Source: Oligoflexia bacterium (GTDB lineage Bacteria; Bdellovibrionota; Bacteriovoracia; Bacteriovoracales; Bacteriovoracaceae). Taken from it: a stretch of 58,808 bases of DNA. The translations under genes were made by a program, and so were the position numbers. Positions 44,310-53,111 of the stretch are shown piece by piece. The stretch covers positions 1 to 58,808 of the forward strand of contig JADGAN010000034.1 of NCBI GenBank assembly GCA_015231955.1, read 5' to 3'. Every line of letters begins with the position of its first letter. Position 1 is the first letter of the stretch. The notes under the pieces were generated by a model. The model saw only the letters and a list, made by a program, of their open reading frames with translations, made no database searches and was not told where the DNA came from.

Positions 44310-45698
44310 CTATTTTGTTTTTTTCTTTTTGCGCCCTAAAAAATCTGTCAATTTTTCGTTAACCATTTTTAGCTCATCGATTAACTTTTCTCGAATCAAA
44401 ATTTGTGATCCCGCAACTGACTTAAACTCCTTCACCTTCTTTTTATCCTCGCTAATCAGAGCGCTTCGCTTGTTGATCTCCTCTTGAGTAAAGCGATAGA
44501 CGGGCATCTCTGCCAAATACTCACCGTGCAAAAATTTCTTTTGCACTAGGTACTCGATAAAGCTTTGACGGTTGGCACACTTTTGAGCAACGGTGTAGTG
44601 CTTATCATTCACAAAACGGATGATCTCATCGTTACGCGAGATACGCTCTTCCGCGGCACTGGCCCAAAGTTCATAGCGACGCTGCACCACTTGTAAACGA
44701 CGCTCTGTGAAAATTTTTAAAATCTCCTCTGGTGCCTCTAAAATCTTCACCCCACGCTCTGAAATCAGGGTGTAGTTGGGAGTAAGTGAGGTCGAAGCAC
44801 TCATCCGCTCTCGCACCTCTGCAAGCGGCGGACGCTGTCCCTTTTTAAAGATGAGTTCGATCTTAATCTCATTATCCACGGAAGAGTCGATATAATCTTT
44901 GAGGTAGTCGCGATCGATAAATTTTCCTAGGTGCTTATAAATTCTTTGCGCATCGTAACCGCGGGGGATCTCATTGATAAAAATCTTCTCATCGATCTCT
45001 TCAAAGTAGATCTCCGTGATGATCTTTCCATTCTCATCAATTTTAAAATCTTTTTTGTAGTGCCGAAACCACGGTTTTAAGCGCTTCGCTCTTCCGGTGT
45101 TAACGATGGAGATCATGGAGTCCACAATATCTTTGTGATGAAAGGAGGGAATAACCGAGGAAAATCCTGTCCCAATGCCTTCTGCTCCATTAAGCAACAT
45201 GAGAGGCAACTTAGGTAAAAAGTGCACCGGCTCCTCACTGCGCTCATCGTAGTTGGGAATCATCTGCACCTGCTCCATATCATCAAAGAGCAAGAGATTG
45301 GCGATCTCTCCAATCTTACACTCAATATATCGCCCGGCCGCAGGTGCAGTCTCTAAACGCTCTCCAAAATAACCTTTTTTGTCGATCAGCGGATAGTTGT
45401 TGGCGAAAGTAAAATCTTGCGCCAGATTCACAATCGAGGCCTCGATAGAGGCGGGCCCATGTGGATGCAACGTTAGCACTAATCCCGTAGCAGAGGAGAC
45501 TTTGAGCAGCCCTTTACTCGTATTTTTCCAAAGGGTGTAGAGGATTCTTCGTTGGCACGGTTTTAGTCCATCTTCCAGGTAAGGAATCGCACGATCCATC
45601 AGTGTATAGATTTGATAATTTCGATACTCTTGTCGCACCATCTGCGATAAGGGTACAGACGCAATATTGTATTGGATGGTTGAATTTTCAATGGCCAT
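44310..45698 (-). CDS. Type IIA topoisomerase A subunit, compact (T4 gp52/eukaryote-like)
   Basis: 462 residues. The breakage-reunion core has DGLKPCQRRILYTL, HPHGPASIEASIVNLAQDF and the active-site tyrosine in AAGRYIEC. Bacterial GyrA and ParC read AAxRYTE, have GD(T/S)A before the helix and are 740-880 residues with a beta-pinwheel. This protein has no pinwheel, and its motif wording (NNYPLIDKKGYFGERL) is closer to phage T4 gp52 and eukaryotic topoisomerase II. It probably decatenates or relaxes DNA with the B subunit encoded 28 bp upstream. It may be a phage-derived second topoisomerase. Confidence 0.85.
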   Translation of the reverse strand: MAIENSTIQYNIASVPLSQMVRQEYRNYQIYTLMDRAIPYLEDGLKPCQRRILYTLWKNTSKGLLKVSSATGLVLTLHPHGPASIEASIVNLAQDFTFANNYPLIDKKGYFGERLETAPAAGRYIECKIGEIANLLLFDDMEQVQMIPNYDERSEEPVHFLPKLPLMLLNGAEGIGTGFSSVIPSFHHKDIVDSMISIVNTGRAKRLKPWFRHYKKDFKIDENGKIITEIYFEEIDEKIFINEIPRGYDAQRIYKHLGKFIDRDYLKDYIDSSVDNEIKIELIFKKGQRPPLAEVRERMSASTSLTPNYTLISERGVKILEAPEEILKIFTERRLQVVQRRYELWASAAEERISRNDEIIRFVNDKHYTVAQKCANRQSFIEYLVQKKFLHGEYLAEMPVYRFTQEEINKRSALISEDKKKVKEFKSVAGSQILIREKLIDELKMVNEKLTDFLGRKKKKTK

Positions 45699-45726
45699 GA
45701 TTTTTTCTTAACCTCTTAAGCAAACG

Positions 45727-47682
45727 TTACTGATCTAACAACAGATCTTTTCGAAGATTAGTATCTTTACCAAAACACACCTCAAGAGCACGCTTGGCCG
45801 CCTCCATATCTTCAACTGTAATTTTGATATAATTTTTTCTCGCCATCAACTCGCGAAAGGCCTCTGCGGACATCTCCCCGAGTCCTTTGTTCCGCTGAAT
45901 CTCTTTGACCTTCGCCCCACTCTTCTTTAAGCGCTCCAACTCCTCGATCGACTCCACATACACCTTTTTTCCCTGTTCGAGAATTACTTCATAAAGAGGT
46001 GGTCTTGCAATTTGAATCATACCTTTGGCAAAGAGTTCGGGCCAAAAGATAAAAAAGAAGTTGGTTAAAAGGGTGTTGATATGCCCACCATCAACATCGG
46101 CATCAGCAAGAAAGACAATTTTAGAGTAGCGAATCCGATCAAAATCGACCGGGGCACCTAGTGTAAGTCCCACTGAGGCCATAATGTCACAAAGCTCTTG
46201 ATTGGCGAGTACATCTTTAATTGAACTTTGCGCCACATTCATCGGCTTCCCTTTAATCGCCATCCCACCTTGGTAAAGTTTATCCCGGGCAGAGCGTAGT
46301 CCTCCAATGGCCGAATCCCCTTCACAAATAAAAAGAGTACACTTGCTGCGATCTTTTCTCTCATTGGCATCGAGTAGCTTCTCTACACGCACGCGTTTTT
46401 GCTGCTTTCCTTTTTTAGTCGCCTCTTTCATCTCCTCGAAACGCTGGCGGTGGCGTGCACGCTCCACTACTGCATCAAGATACTCTTGCGACTTCTTAAT
46501 AAATTTCTCTCCATACTTATTTAAAAATTCATTAAGAGCAGCATCGAGGTGTACATCACGAACCAGTTTACGCTTAGTTTGCGACTCAAAACGTGGGTTA
46601 GGCATAGTAATACCCACAATAAAAATAGTGCCGCTTAAAATATCATTATCGGTAATCGTAACTCCCTCTTTCTTTGCCACCCGCTCCAGCTTCTCTTTTA
46701 CCAGGTTGGTAAAAACTTTTTTCACGCGCTCATGGTGAAAACCACCATCATAGGTGGGTGTGGAGTTCACAAAAGAGATAAAACGCTCGCGACCACTCTC
46801 CTCCTTCGAAAAAACCATCGACAACGAAAGATCGATCTTCCCTTTAAAAGCAATACCCTTTGCATTCACTCCGCTATAGGTGTACTCATCATCTCCAAGA
46901 TGGAACGGAACAAACCCCGGTGTCTTGGCACATCTCTCGGCAAGCTCCGACAAACCTTGCTTAAAAAGATACTTCTCTCCATTCAGATAAAAAGTAAGTC
47001 CAGGGTTGTTATAGGCCAAGTCGATAATACGCTTGCGTAACATCTCCTCATTGATCACATTGTCCTTGTACACCTCTGCGGCGAGAGAAAGTTCTACCTT
47101 CACTCCCGAAGCTCCTTCAAAACTTTTAGCAGGAGTCTTCTTCACTTGATTAGCACCATCAACAAAGAGGAAAGTTTGCTCCTTTTTTGACAGGTAGTGA
47201 CGAACCGTCACCTTAAAAAAGTCGCATGTAAGGCAAGTGGCCGCAGCGCCTAAGCCATTTTGCCCCAATGTACGAAACAAAAATCCCTTGTCATCCACCT
47301 CTTCATCACGAAATTTTGATCCCGTTCTAAACTCTGCATAAACGGCACGAATTTTATCGTGCGGAAAACCAATACCGTTATCGCTAATGGTGACAATCTT
47401 CTTATCTGGTGACAAAACGGTGCGAATCTCAGTCACGTGGCCACGATAAAATTCATCGATAGAGTTATCTAAAATCTCTTCGATCGCTTTTGATTTTGCC
47501 TGATGAAAAGAGACCGACCTGAACACCAGCCCATTTTCATCGTAAAGATAGGTGTCTAATTCTTCAACATCGTTACTTCCAAACACCAATGTGACTCGAT
47601 TACGGCAATGCCAACGCTGATCTTTGCTTTCAATTTCAGCATCCTTGACAACACCTCTACGTCGAACAACTTCCATTTCCAT
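45727..47682 (-). CDS. Type IIA topoisomerase B subunit (T4 gp39/eukaryote-like)
   Basis: 651 residues. The GHKL ATPase has EEILDNSIDEF, SDNGIGFP and GQNGLGAA. The transducer has MPNPRFESQTKRKL with the switch Lys. The Toprim domain has FICEGDSAIGG, FLADADVDGGHI and RNKGLGEMS. Bacterial GyrB/ParE read GLHGVGxSVVN at the GQNGLGAA position, so this is a divergent, phage- or eukaryote-like variant. Start uncertain: ATG 47682, with AAGGA 12 bases upstream, is preferred over ATG 47694. First gene of a two-gene topoisomerase operon. Confidence 0.88.
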   Translation of the reverse strand: MEMEVVRRRGVVKDAEIESKDQRWHCRNRVTLVFGSNDVEELDTYLYDENGLVFRSVSFHQAKSKAIEEILDNSIDEFYRGHVTEIRTVLSPDKKIVTISDNGIGFPHDKIRAVYAEFRTGSKFRDEEVDDKGFLFRTLGQNGLGAAATCLTCDFFKVTVRHYLSKKEQTFLFVDGANQVKKTPAKSFEGASGVKVELSLAAEVYKDNVINEEMLRKRIIDLAYNNPGLTFYLNGEKYLFKQGLSELAERCAKTPGFVPFHLGDDEYTYSGVNAKGIAFKGKIDLSLSMVFSKEESGRERFISFVNSTPTYDGGFHHERVKKVFTNLVKEKLERVAKKEGVTITDNDILSGTIFIVGITMPNPRFESQTKRKLVRDVHLDAALNEFLNKYGEKFIKKSQEYLDAVVERARHRQRFEEMKEATKKGKQQKRVRVEKLLDANERKDRSKCTLFICEGDSAIGGLRSARDKLYQGGMAIKGKPMNVAQSSIKDVLANQELCDIMASVGLTLGAPVDFDRIRYSKIVFLADADVDGGHINTLLTNFFFIFWPELFAKGMIQIARPPLYEVILEQGKKVYVESIEELERLKKSGAKVKEIQRNKGLGEMSAEAFRELMARKNYIKITVEDMEAAKRALEVCFGKDTNLRKDLLLDQ

Positions 47683-47829
47683 AGAGCAACACATTCCTTT
47701 TATTTAGTCGTTTAGTTAGTACCCATAGTAACTATGCTTGTAAAATGATTTTGCTTTAACTAATCTAAAAGAAGAAGAAAAAAAATCAACCCTCTCCCTT
47801 GAACTTAAATCTATCAACAGGGTCAAGCT

Positions 47830-48453
47830 TTGTTTACTCAACTTTTTTTGCTCTTCATTTTTTTCGCACTACCTACGCACACTCACGCTCACCCTAACTC
47901 TGGCCCAAACACTAGCGAGCAACTCTTCCTCGAAAAATTAAACCAAAGGGATATCATCGCTTTGGTTACCGTGGAAGATCATTATGACAATAGCAGTGGG
48001 GAGCAATTAACCCGAGAACAAAAGCTTAACTTTAAGCTCGCAGGAGTACACCGAAGGTCATGCAACAAAATCCTTCCTATTTTAAGTCGATACGAAAAGT
48101 ACGATGAATATCTTAGTTTTATTAAGAAGAGTCAATACGATGAGAGAAATAAGCTGATTCTCTTCTTACTTGATCATGCGCTTATTCCCTCCCCTTTTTA
48201 CCTGATGTTTAAACTTGATCGCATCAAAACTATTGGGAACTACCCTTTCCACTTTGATGGGGGAATCTTTCCTGGACTCACTGGCACCATTACCATCCAA
48301 GAAAGTAGTGAGCGCTGCCGCATCTTTATTCACGCTCACTGGCAAGGCACACCGACACGCTTTCCTAGTTTCATTCTTGAACTCTTTTCTGAGACTATTG
48401 CAAAAATAGGCATCGAAGCGCTATTTAGAGAGGCAGATAGGGCCCATAATTAG
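47830..48453 (+). CDS. Exported protein of unknown function (possible START/SRPBCC-like)
   Basis: 207 residues from a TTG with AGGG upstream; no ATG is available before the signal peptide. The signal peptide ends HTHA (about residue 20). The C-terminal part (YPFHFDGGIFPGLTGTITIQ) could be the strand pattern of a START/SRPBCC lipid-binding fold, which is a weak guess. It lies 41 bp before the acetyltransferase gene. Periplasmic or secreted; function unknown. Confidence 0.65.
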   Translation: MFTQLFLLFIFFALPTHTHAHPNSGPNTSEQLFLEKLNQRDIIALVTVEDHYDNSSGEQLTREQKLNFKLAGVHRRSCNKILPILSRYEKYDEYLSFIKKSQYDERNKLILFLLDHALIPSPFYLMFKLDRIKTIGNYPFHFDGGIFPGLTGTITIQESSERCRIFIHAHWQGTPTRFPSFILELFSETIAKIGIEALFREADRAHN

Positions 48454-48494
48454 ATCTTTTCAACTTAGAGAATAGTGTCTATGATAGTCTTACT

Positions 48495-48938
48495 ATGCAG
48501 ATTTTGATTATACAGCCACACGATACCTACCAATTGCGACAACTACTCCCCATGCACCGAAATGGGCAGGTGCCGATTGCTTATCCTGATGATAGTGACG
48601 AAAAGAGTTTTCACCTTGGTAATTTTGTAGAAAAAAAGTTGGTCTCTATTGCCTCTTTTTACTTCTCTAAACACCCCGATATCGATGCCCTTTATCAATA
48701 CGAAGTGCGTGGCCTAACCAGGCCCGATATGTATCGCAAAGGTTGTTCACGGGCACTATTGGAGGCGGCCTATCCTTTAATCTTGCAAAACCAAGGACAC
48801 ATACTTTGGTGTTACTCTTCAGGAGATTCAATTGCCGCTTTACTGGCAATAGGTCTGAAACCCATTGGAAGCCCCCAAGAGATCAGTGATTTTTTTGGAA
48901 CCAGTGTACGGCAGTTGATGTACAAAAGGATTCAATAG
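48495..48938 (+). CDS. GNAT-family N-acetyltransferase
   Basis: 147 residues. The acetyl-CoA-binding region is YEVRGLTRPDMYRKGCSRAL, resembling the R/Q-x-x-G-x-G/A loop followed by the long helix. The later FFGTSVRQLMYKRIQ is a typical last strand. Substrate unknown. Its last 56 bp overlap the convergent gene at 48883-49275. Confidence 0.75.
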   Translation: MQILIIQPHDTYQLRQLLPMHRNGQVPIAYPDDSDEKSFHLGNFVEKKLVSIASFYFSKHPDIDALYQYEVRGLTRPDMYRKGCSRALLEAAYPLILQNQGHILWCYSSGDSIAALLAIGLKPIGSPQEISDFFGTSVRQLMYKRIQ

Positions 48939-49275
48939 ACTCTCTTTTTGCTCGATCATTGACCATCTGTTCTTGATTAAATGCACACTCCCGCTGACTC
49001 TTAAAGGACTTAATCGCAATACAACGAAATGCCCCTTTGCGCTTTTTTTTGTCCTCATCCCGCCACGCCTTACACTCAATAAAACCTTTGGTGCTCACAC
49101 AAGCATAGTGCTTTTTTTGGCAATAATAAATAAAATGAGTGCCTCGCCGAAACTCTTTGGAGATCTCCATTGCATATCGCTCCTCCTCATCTGGATCGAG
49201 CGCAAAAAGGTTACAAGCAAGCAAAATGAAAATTATAAAATTTATAAAAATTAAAAGAGCACTTCGATAATTCAC
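48883..49275 (-). CDS. Small exported cysteine-containing protein, unknown
   Basis: 130 residues. An N-terminal hydrophobic segment (about 5-25) is followed by LFALD, a plausible signal peptide. The mature part is basic with six cysteines (YYCQKKHYACVSTKGFIEC, FRC, REC, SFC), suggesting disulfides. No family recognised. The 3' end overlaps the end of the acetyltransferase gene on the other strand. The coding case rests on the signal peptide and the cysteine spacing. Confidence 0.6.
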   Translation of the reverse strand: MNYRSALLIFINFIIFILLACNLFALDPDEEERYAMEISKEFRRGTHFIYYCQKKHYACVSTKGFIECKAWRDEDKKKRKGAFRCIAIKSFKSQRECAFNQEQMVNDRAKRESIESFCTSTAVHWFQKNH

Positions 49276-49374
49276 GTTTCCCTCTTAAAAATATTTGATA
49301 TACTAGCTTTATTACTATCCATTCATAGTCGACTCAACTATAAAATTATAAATCTTATAAGGATGAAAGATAAT

Positions 49375-51180
49375 ATGCAACGACAAGAATATATCGACCC
49401 TATAAAAAAAGACTTGAGTCACTTCCTTTTGGGCATCATTGAAAAAAGTGGCGCTGCTTGCAGTGTGGACATGCTTCAAAAAAACTTCTGTGCCCCTCCT
49501 TCACTCGATCTTGGACACATTGCTTTTCCTTGCTTCTTTCTTGCTAAAAGTTTAAAGAAGGCCCCCTTGCAAATCGCGAGTACCCTCGCGCAAACAATAG
49601 CAGCATTGCCAGCAGCTGCGCGCCCAACCCTTATAAAGCAAGCAAAGGCAGAGGGCCCTTACCTCAATTTTTATTTAGACTTAAAAGAGCTGGGGACGCT
49701 GGTCTTGGAGCAGATCTTACAAGAAGATCAGACCTTCTTTAAAATTACCATTTCTGGCCAGGCCCTGCCTAAAACCATGATTGAATTTTCTCAACCCAAC
49801 ACCCACAAAGAGCTACACGTGGGACACATGAGAAATTTGGCATTAGGGGATTCACTCATTCGCCTCTATCGCTATTGTGGTTTTCCTGTGGTGAGCACCA
49901 CTTTCCCTGGTGACGTAGGCACCCATGTGGCCAAATGCCTCTGGTACTTAAAGCATCACCAAAAAGAGGCCATTCCCACTACCATGGAAAAGCGGGGTGA
50001 ATTTCTTGGAAAAATTTACACTTTAGCACACAAAAAACTGGAGGAGGAACTCGGTACTCCTTTGGAGAGTGAGAATCGCGAAATCCTCACCCAAATTTTA
50101 AAAGAGTTGCACCAAGGACACGGCGAATATTTTAATCTTTGGAAAGAGAGCAGAGAGTGGTCACTACTACAAATGCGTAACCTCTATAAGTGGTCAGATG
50201 TGCACTTTGACCAATGGTATTTTGAATCCGAAGTTGATGCCCCTTCAGTTGCATTAATAAAAAAATATTTAGAAAAGGGGTTGTTTGTACAATCGGAGGG
50301 GGCCGTCGGTGTTGATCTCTCCAGTGATAACTTAGGTTTTTGCCTCCTCTTAAAGAGTGATGGCAACGGTCTTTACGCCACCAAAGATATTGAACTTGCC
50401 CGCAGAAAATTTGAAGAGCACAAAATCGAAAAGAGCATCTATGTGGTAGATGTTCGCCAGTCACTGCACTTTGCTCAAGTATTTAAAGTACTCGAGCTTA
50501 TGGGTTTTGCACACGCTAAAGATTGCATCCATCTTGCCTACGATTTTGTGGAGCTTCCCGATGGGGCCATGAGTTCACGCAAAGGCAATATTGTTCCGAT
50601 TCAAGAGCTCATCGATGAGATGGTGAAACTCATTCGTAACAACTACCTGTTGCAATATGAAAACCTTTGGAGTGAAGAGGAGATTGCCAGAACCGCCCAC
50701 CACGTGGCCATTGGCGCGATTAAATACGGCATGCTTCGAATCGATCCCCAACGCAAGATTGTCTTTGATCTCCCAGAGTGGCTAAAGATTGATGGGGAGT
50801 CTGGCCCTTATATCCAATACTCTCATGCGCGCATCTCTTCGCTTATTGAAAAGGTTGCTCCTAAATACGCCGCTTCTGCTAATAATAGCGCGATCCCTTG
50901 GGAAGAGTTAAAAGAGAGAAGCGAAGAGGCGCTGATGTTGAAGCTTGCTGATTTTAATCAGGTGGTGATCTCAGCGCAAGAGAATAATCGCCCCTCTTTT
51001 GTGTGTGCTTACCTTTACGATCTTTGCAAACTTTATAATAATTTTTATGCTGAATGTTCGGTGGCGCATGCGGCCTCTCCCGAAATCGGCAGTGCAAGGC
51101 TTGCTCTCTCAAAATGTGTGCGTGAAGTTTTGCGTGAAGGACTTTCGCTCTTAGGCATTCCTGCACCTAAACGTATGTAG
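49375..51180 (+). CDS. argS: Arginyl-tRNA synthetase
   Basis: 601 residues. The N-terminal additional domain (about 1-110) is followed by the class I catalytic core with the HIGH motif as PNTHKELHVGHMRN. The KMSKS loop is replaced by SSRKGN, and a C-terminal anticodon-binding helical domain follows. It charges tRNA-Arg. I use the ATG at 49375 because AAGGA abuts the earlier ATG at 49363. Upstream is AT-rich non-coding DNA. An essential gene and a good phylogenetic marker for this window. Confidence 0.96.
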   Translation: MQRQEYIDPIKKDLSHFLLGIIEKSGAACSVDMLQKNFCAPPSLDLGHIAFPCFFLAKSLKKAPLQIASTLAQTIAALPAAARPTLIKQAKAEGPYLNFYLDLKELGTLVLEQILQEDQTFFKITISGQALPKTMIEFSQPNTHKELHVGHMRNLALGDSLIRLYRYCGFPVVSTTFPGDVGTHVAKCLWYLKHHQKEAIPTTMEKRGEFLGKIYTLAHKKLEEELGTPLESENREILTQILKELHQGHGEYFNLWKESREWSLLQMRNLYKWSDVHFDQWYFESEVDAPSVALIKKYLEKGLFVQSEGAVGVDLSSDNLGFCLLLKSDGNGLYATKDIELARRKFEEHKIEKSIYVVDVRQSLHFAQVFKVLELMGFAHAKDCIHLAYDFVELPDGAMSSRKGNIVPIQELIDEMVKLIRNNYLLQYENLWSEEEIARTAHHVAIGAIKYGMLRIDPQRKIVFDLPEWLKIDGESGPYIQYSHARISSLIEKVAPKYAASANNSAIPWEELKERSEEALMLKLADFNQVVISAQENNRPSFVCAYLYDLCKLYNNFYAECSVAHAASPEIGSARLALSKCVREVLREGLSLLGIPAPKRM

Positions 51181-51222
51181 AGGTATGACTTATTTTTTAA
51201 CTTTTTTTTCAAGGAAACTCTG

Positions 51223-51756
51223 GTGTTTAAACTATTACGTACAATTGATTCTTTAGTGGCAAATTTTGCTCTCTACGCCCTACTAACTATCATTTTTTCT
51301 ATCTTATCATTAACCATCTTAAACATTCTCTTGCGTCCAGTGGAGATCAGCTTCTTATGGATCGACCCTTTAGTTCGCCATTTGGTCTTTTTAAGCGCCT
51401 TCTTAGGTGGGGTGCTGGCAATTGGAAAAAAACAGCTTATTGCCATTGATATTGTCTCTCGCTACCTCGAAAAAAGCAGTCAACACCGCTTAAAAAAAGC
51501 ACTCGAACGCATCATCTACACCACCTGTATCGGTGCGCTGCTTTGGTTAATCTACGGCTCCTTTGAGTTTATTCAATACGCTTTTGAATATGAGGGGGCC
51601 GATTTTTTTGGAATCCAGCGCGGATTTTTAGTCGCGATTATTCCCTTCGGTTTTTCGCTGATGGTATACCGCTTTTTTTATTTACTAATGCATTCGCTCC
51701 TAGGTGAAGCCGCCGCAGAAAAACTTCCCATTCACCTCTCCGGTGATGTTATATAG
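51223..51756 (+). CDS. TRAP transporter small permease (DctQ)
   Basis: 177 residues with four membrane helices, the DctQ pattern, including ISFLWIDPLVRHLVFLSAFLGG. Start is a GTG with AAGGA seven bases upstream. It pairs with the large permease 63 bp downstream to take up an organic acid or similar solute using an ion gradient. No DctP-type binding protein lies next to it, so the substrate is unknown. Confidence 0.9.
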   Translation: MFKLLRTIDSLVANFALYALLTIIFSILSLTILNILLRPVEISFLWIDPLVRHLVFLSAFLGGVLAIGKKQLIAIDIVSRYLEKSSQHRLKKALERIIYTTCIGALLWLIYGSFEFIQYAFEYEGADFFGIQRGFLVAIIPFGFSLMVYRFFYLLMHSLLGEAAAEKLPIHLSGDVI

Positions 51757-51819
51757 CGAATACACAAATTGAAAAAACAAAAGAATAAAAAAACAAAAAA
51801 ATAAAATACGGAGTCGATC

Positions 51820-53082
51820 TTGTTAGCAACTACCCTTTACCTTTTGATTATTGTTCTGGCAATCCTGGGAACACCTCTCTTTGTAATAATGGTGTTAGCA
51901 TCAATGGTGGCCTTCTCCTTTGCTGACATCTCTATCAGCACCGTCTCCATTGCCATCTACCAAATCTCGGCACAGCCGATGATGGTCTCGATTCCCCTCT
52001 TTACCTTTGCAGGCTATCTCATTGCTGAATCAAAATCGCCTCACCGACTTTTGCGTCTAGGGCAAGCACTCCTCGGCTGGATGCCAGGAGGAGTGGCGAT
52101 TATGGGACTGGTGGTTTGTGCGATCTTTACCGCGTTTACCGGCGCCTCTGGAGTCACCATCATCGCACTCGGTGGACTTCTCTACACTATCATGAAAGAG
52201 GAGGGTTATGGTGAACACTTCAACCTAGGACTAATCACCACTTGTGGCTCGCTAGGGCTGCTACTCCCACCAAGCTTACCCCTGATTCTCTATGGACTTG
52301 TCTCCCGCACCGACATCAATGCACTCTTCAAAGCAGGTCCGATTCCTGGTATTTTTCTGATTATTGTTCTCTCCCTCTATGCGATGAAAGCAAAACGTAC
52401 CAATAATAGCATCAGGCCTCCCTTTAATTTGCATGAAGCACTTCGAGCAATCAAAGGTGCCATCTGGGAGATGTTTTTGCCTTTTGGTGTTCTTATCGGG
52501 ATCTATGGCGGGATCACCACCGTCTCTGAGGCCGCGGCATTCACCGCCCTTTATGTCTTTATCATGAGCTGTTTTATCTATCGTGACGTTAAACTTTCTG
52601 ATCTACGCAAAGTCATCTTAAACTCCATGTCTTTGGTTGGCGCTATTCTGCTTATGGTTTGTAGTGCTCTGGCCCTCACCAACTACCTCGTCGATGAAGA
52701 AGTACCCATGAAACTTTTGGCCTTAATCAAACTCTATATCTCTAACAAATACGTTTTCTTACTGGCCTTAAACCTCTTTTTAGTGCTGGTTGGTTGTATG
52801 ATGGATATCTTTAGCGCCATCGTGATTGTAGTGCCGCTGATTCTACCCATGGCCGTCGAGTATGGTGTGCACCCTATTCACTTGGCGATTATTTTTCTAA
52901 CTAACTTAGAGATTGGTTATTTAACCCCTCCTGTGGGTATCAACCTCTTTATCAGCAGTTTCCGTTTCAAACGCAACATCACTGAACTCTACCGCTCCGT
53001 GATCCCCTTCATTCTTTTGTTGTGGATTTGCTTGATGATTATTACCTATGTCCCCAAGCTTAGCCTCCTCTTGCAACCCTAA
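51820..53082 (+). CDS. TRAP transporter large permease (DctM)
   Basis: 420 residues, about eleven to twelve membrane helices. DctM signatures include SIPLFTFAGYLIAES, AFTGASGVTIIALG, LGLLLPPSLPLILYG and LEIGYLTPPVGINLF. Start is a TTG with GGAG six bases upstream. It forms the translocation channel with DctQ. The periplasmic binding protein must be encoded elsewhere, if the system is functional. Confidence 0.93.
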   Translation: MLATTLYLLIIVLAILGTPLFVIMVLASMVAFSFADISISTVSIAIYQISAQPMMVSIPLFTFAGYLIAESKSPHRLLRLGQALLGWMPGGVAIMGLVVCAIFTAFTGASGVTIIALGGLLYTIMKEEGYGEHFNLGLITTCGSLGLLLPPSLPLILYGLVSRTDINALFKAGPIPGIFLIIVLSLYAMKAKRTNNSIRPPFNLHEALRAIKGAIWEMFLPFGVLIGIYGGITTVSEAAAFTALYVFIMSCFIYRDVKLSDLRKVILNSMSLVGAILLMVCSALALTNYLVDEEVPMKLLALIKLYISNKYVFLLALNLFLVLVGCMMDIFSAIVIVVPLILPMAVEYGVHPIHLAIIFLTNLEIGYLTPPVGINLFISSFRFKRNITELYRSVIPFILLLWICLMIITYVPKLSLLLQP

Positions 53083-53111
53083 CTTAAAACCAGACAGGGA
53101 GAGCTGCTCTC

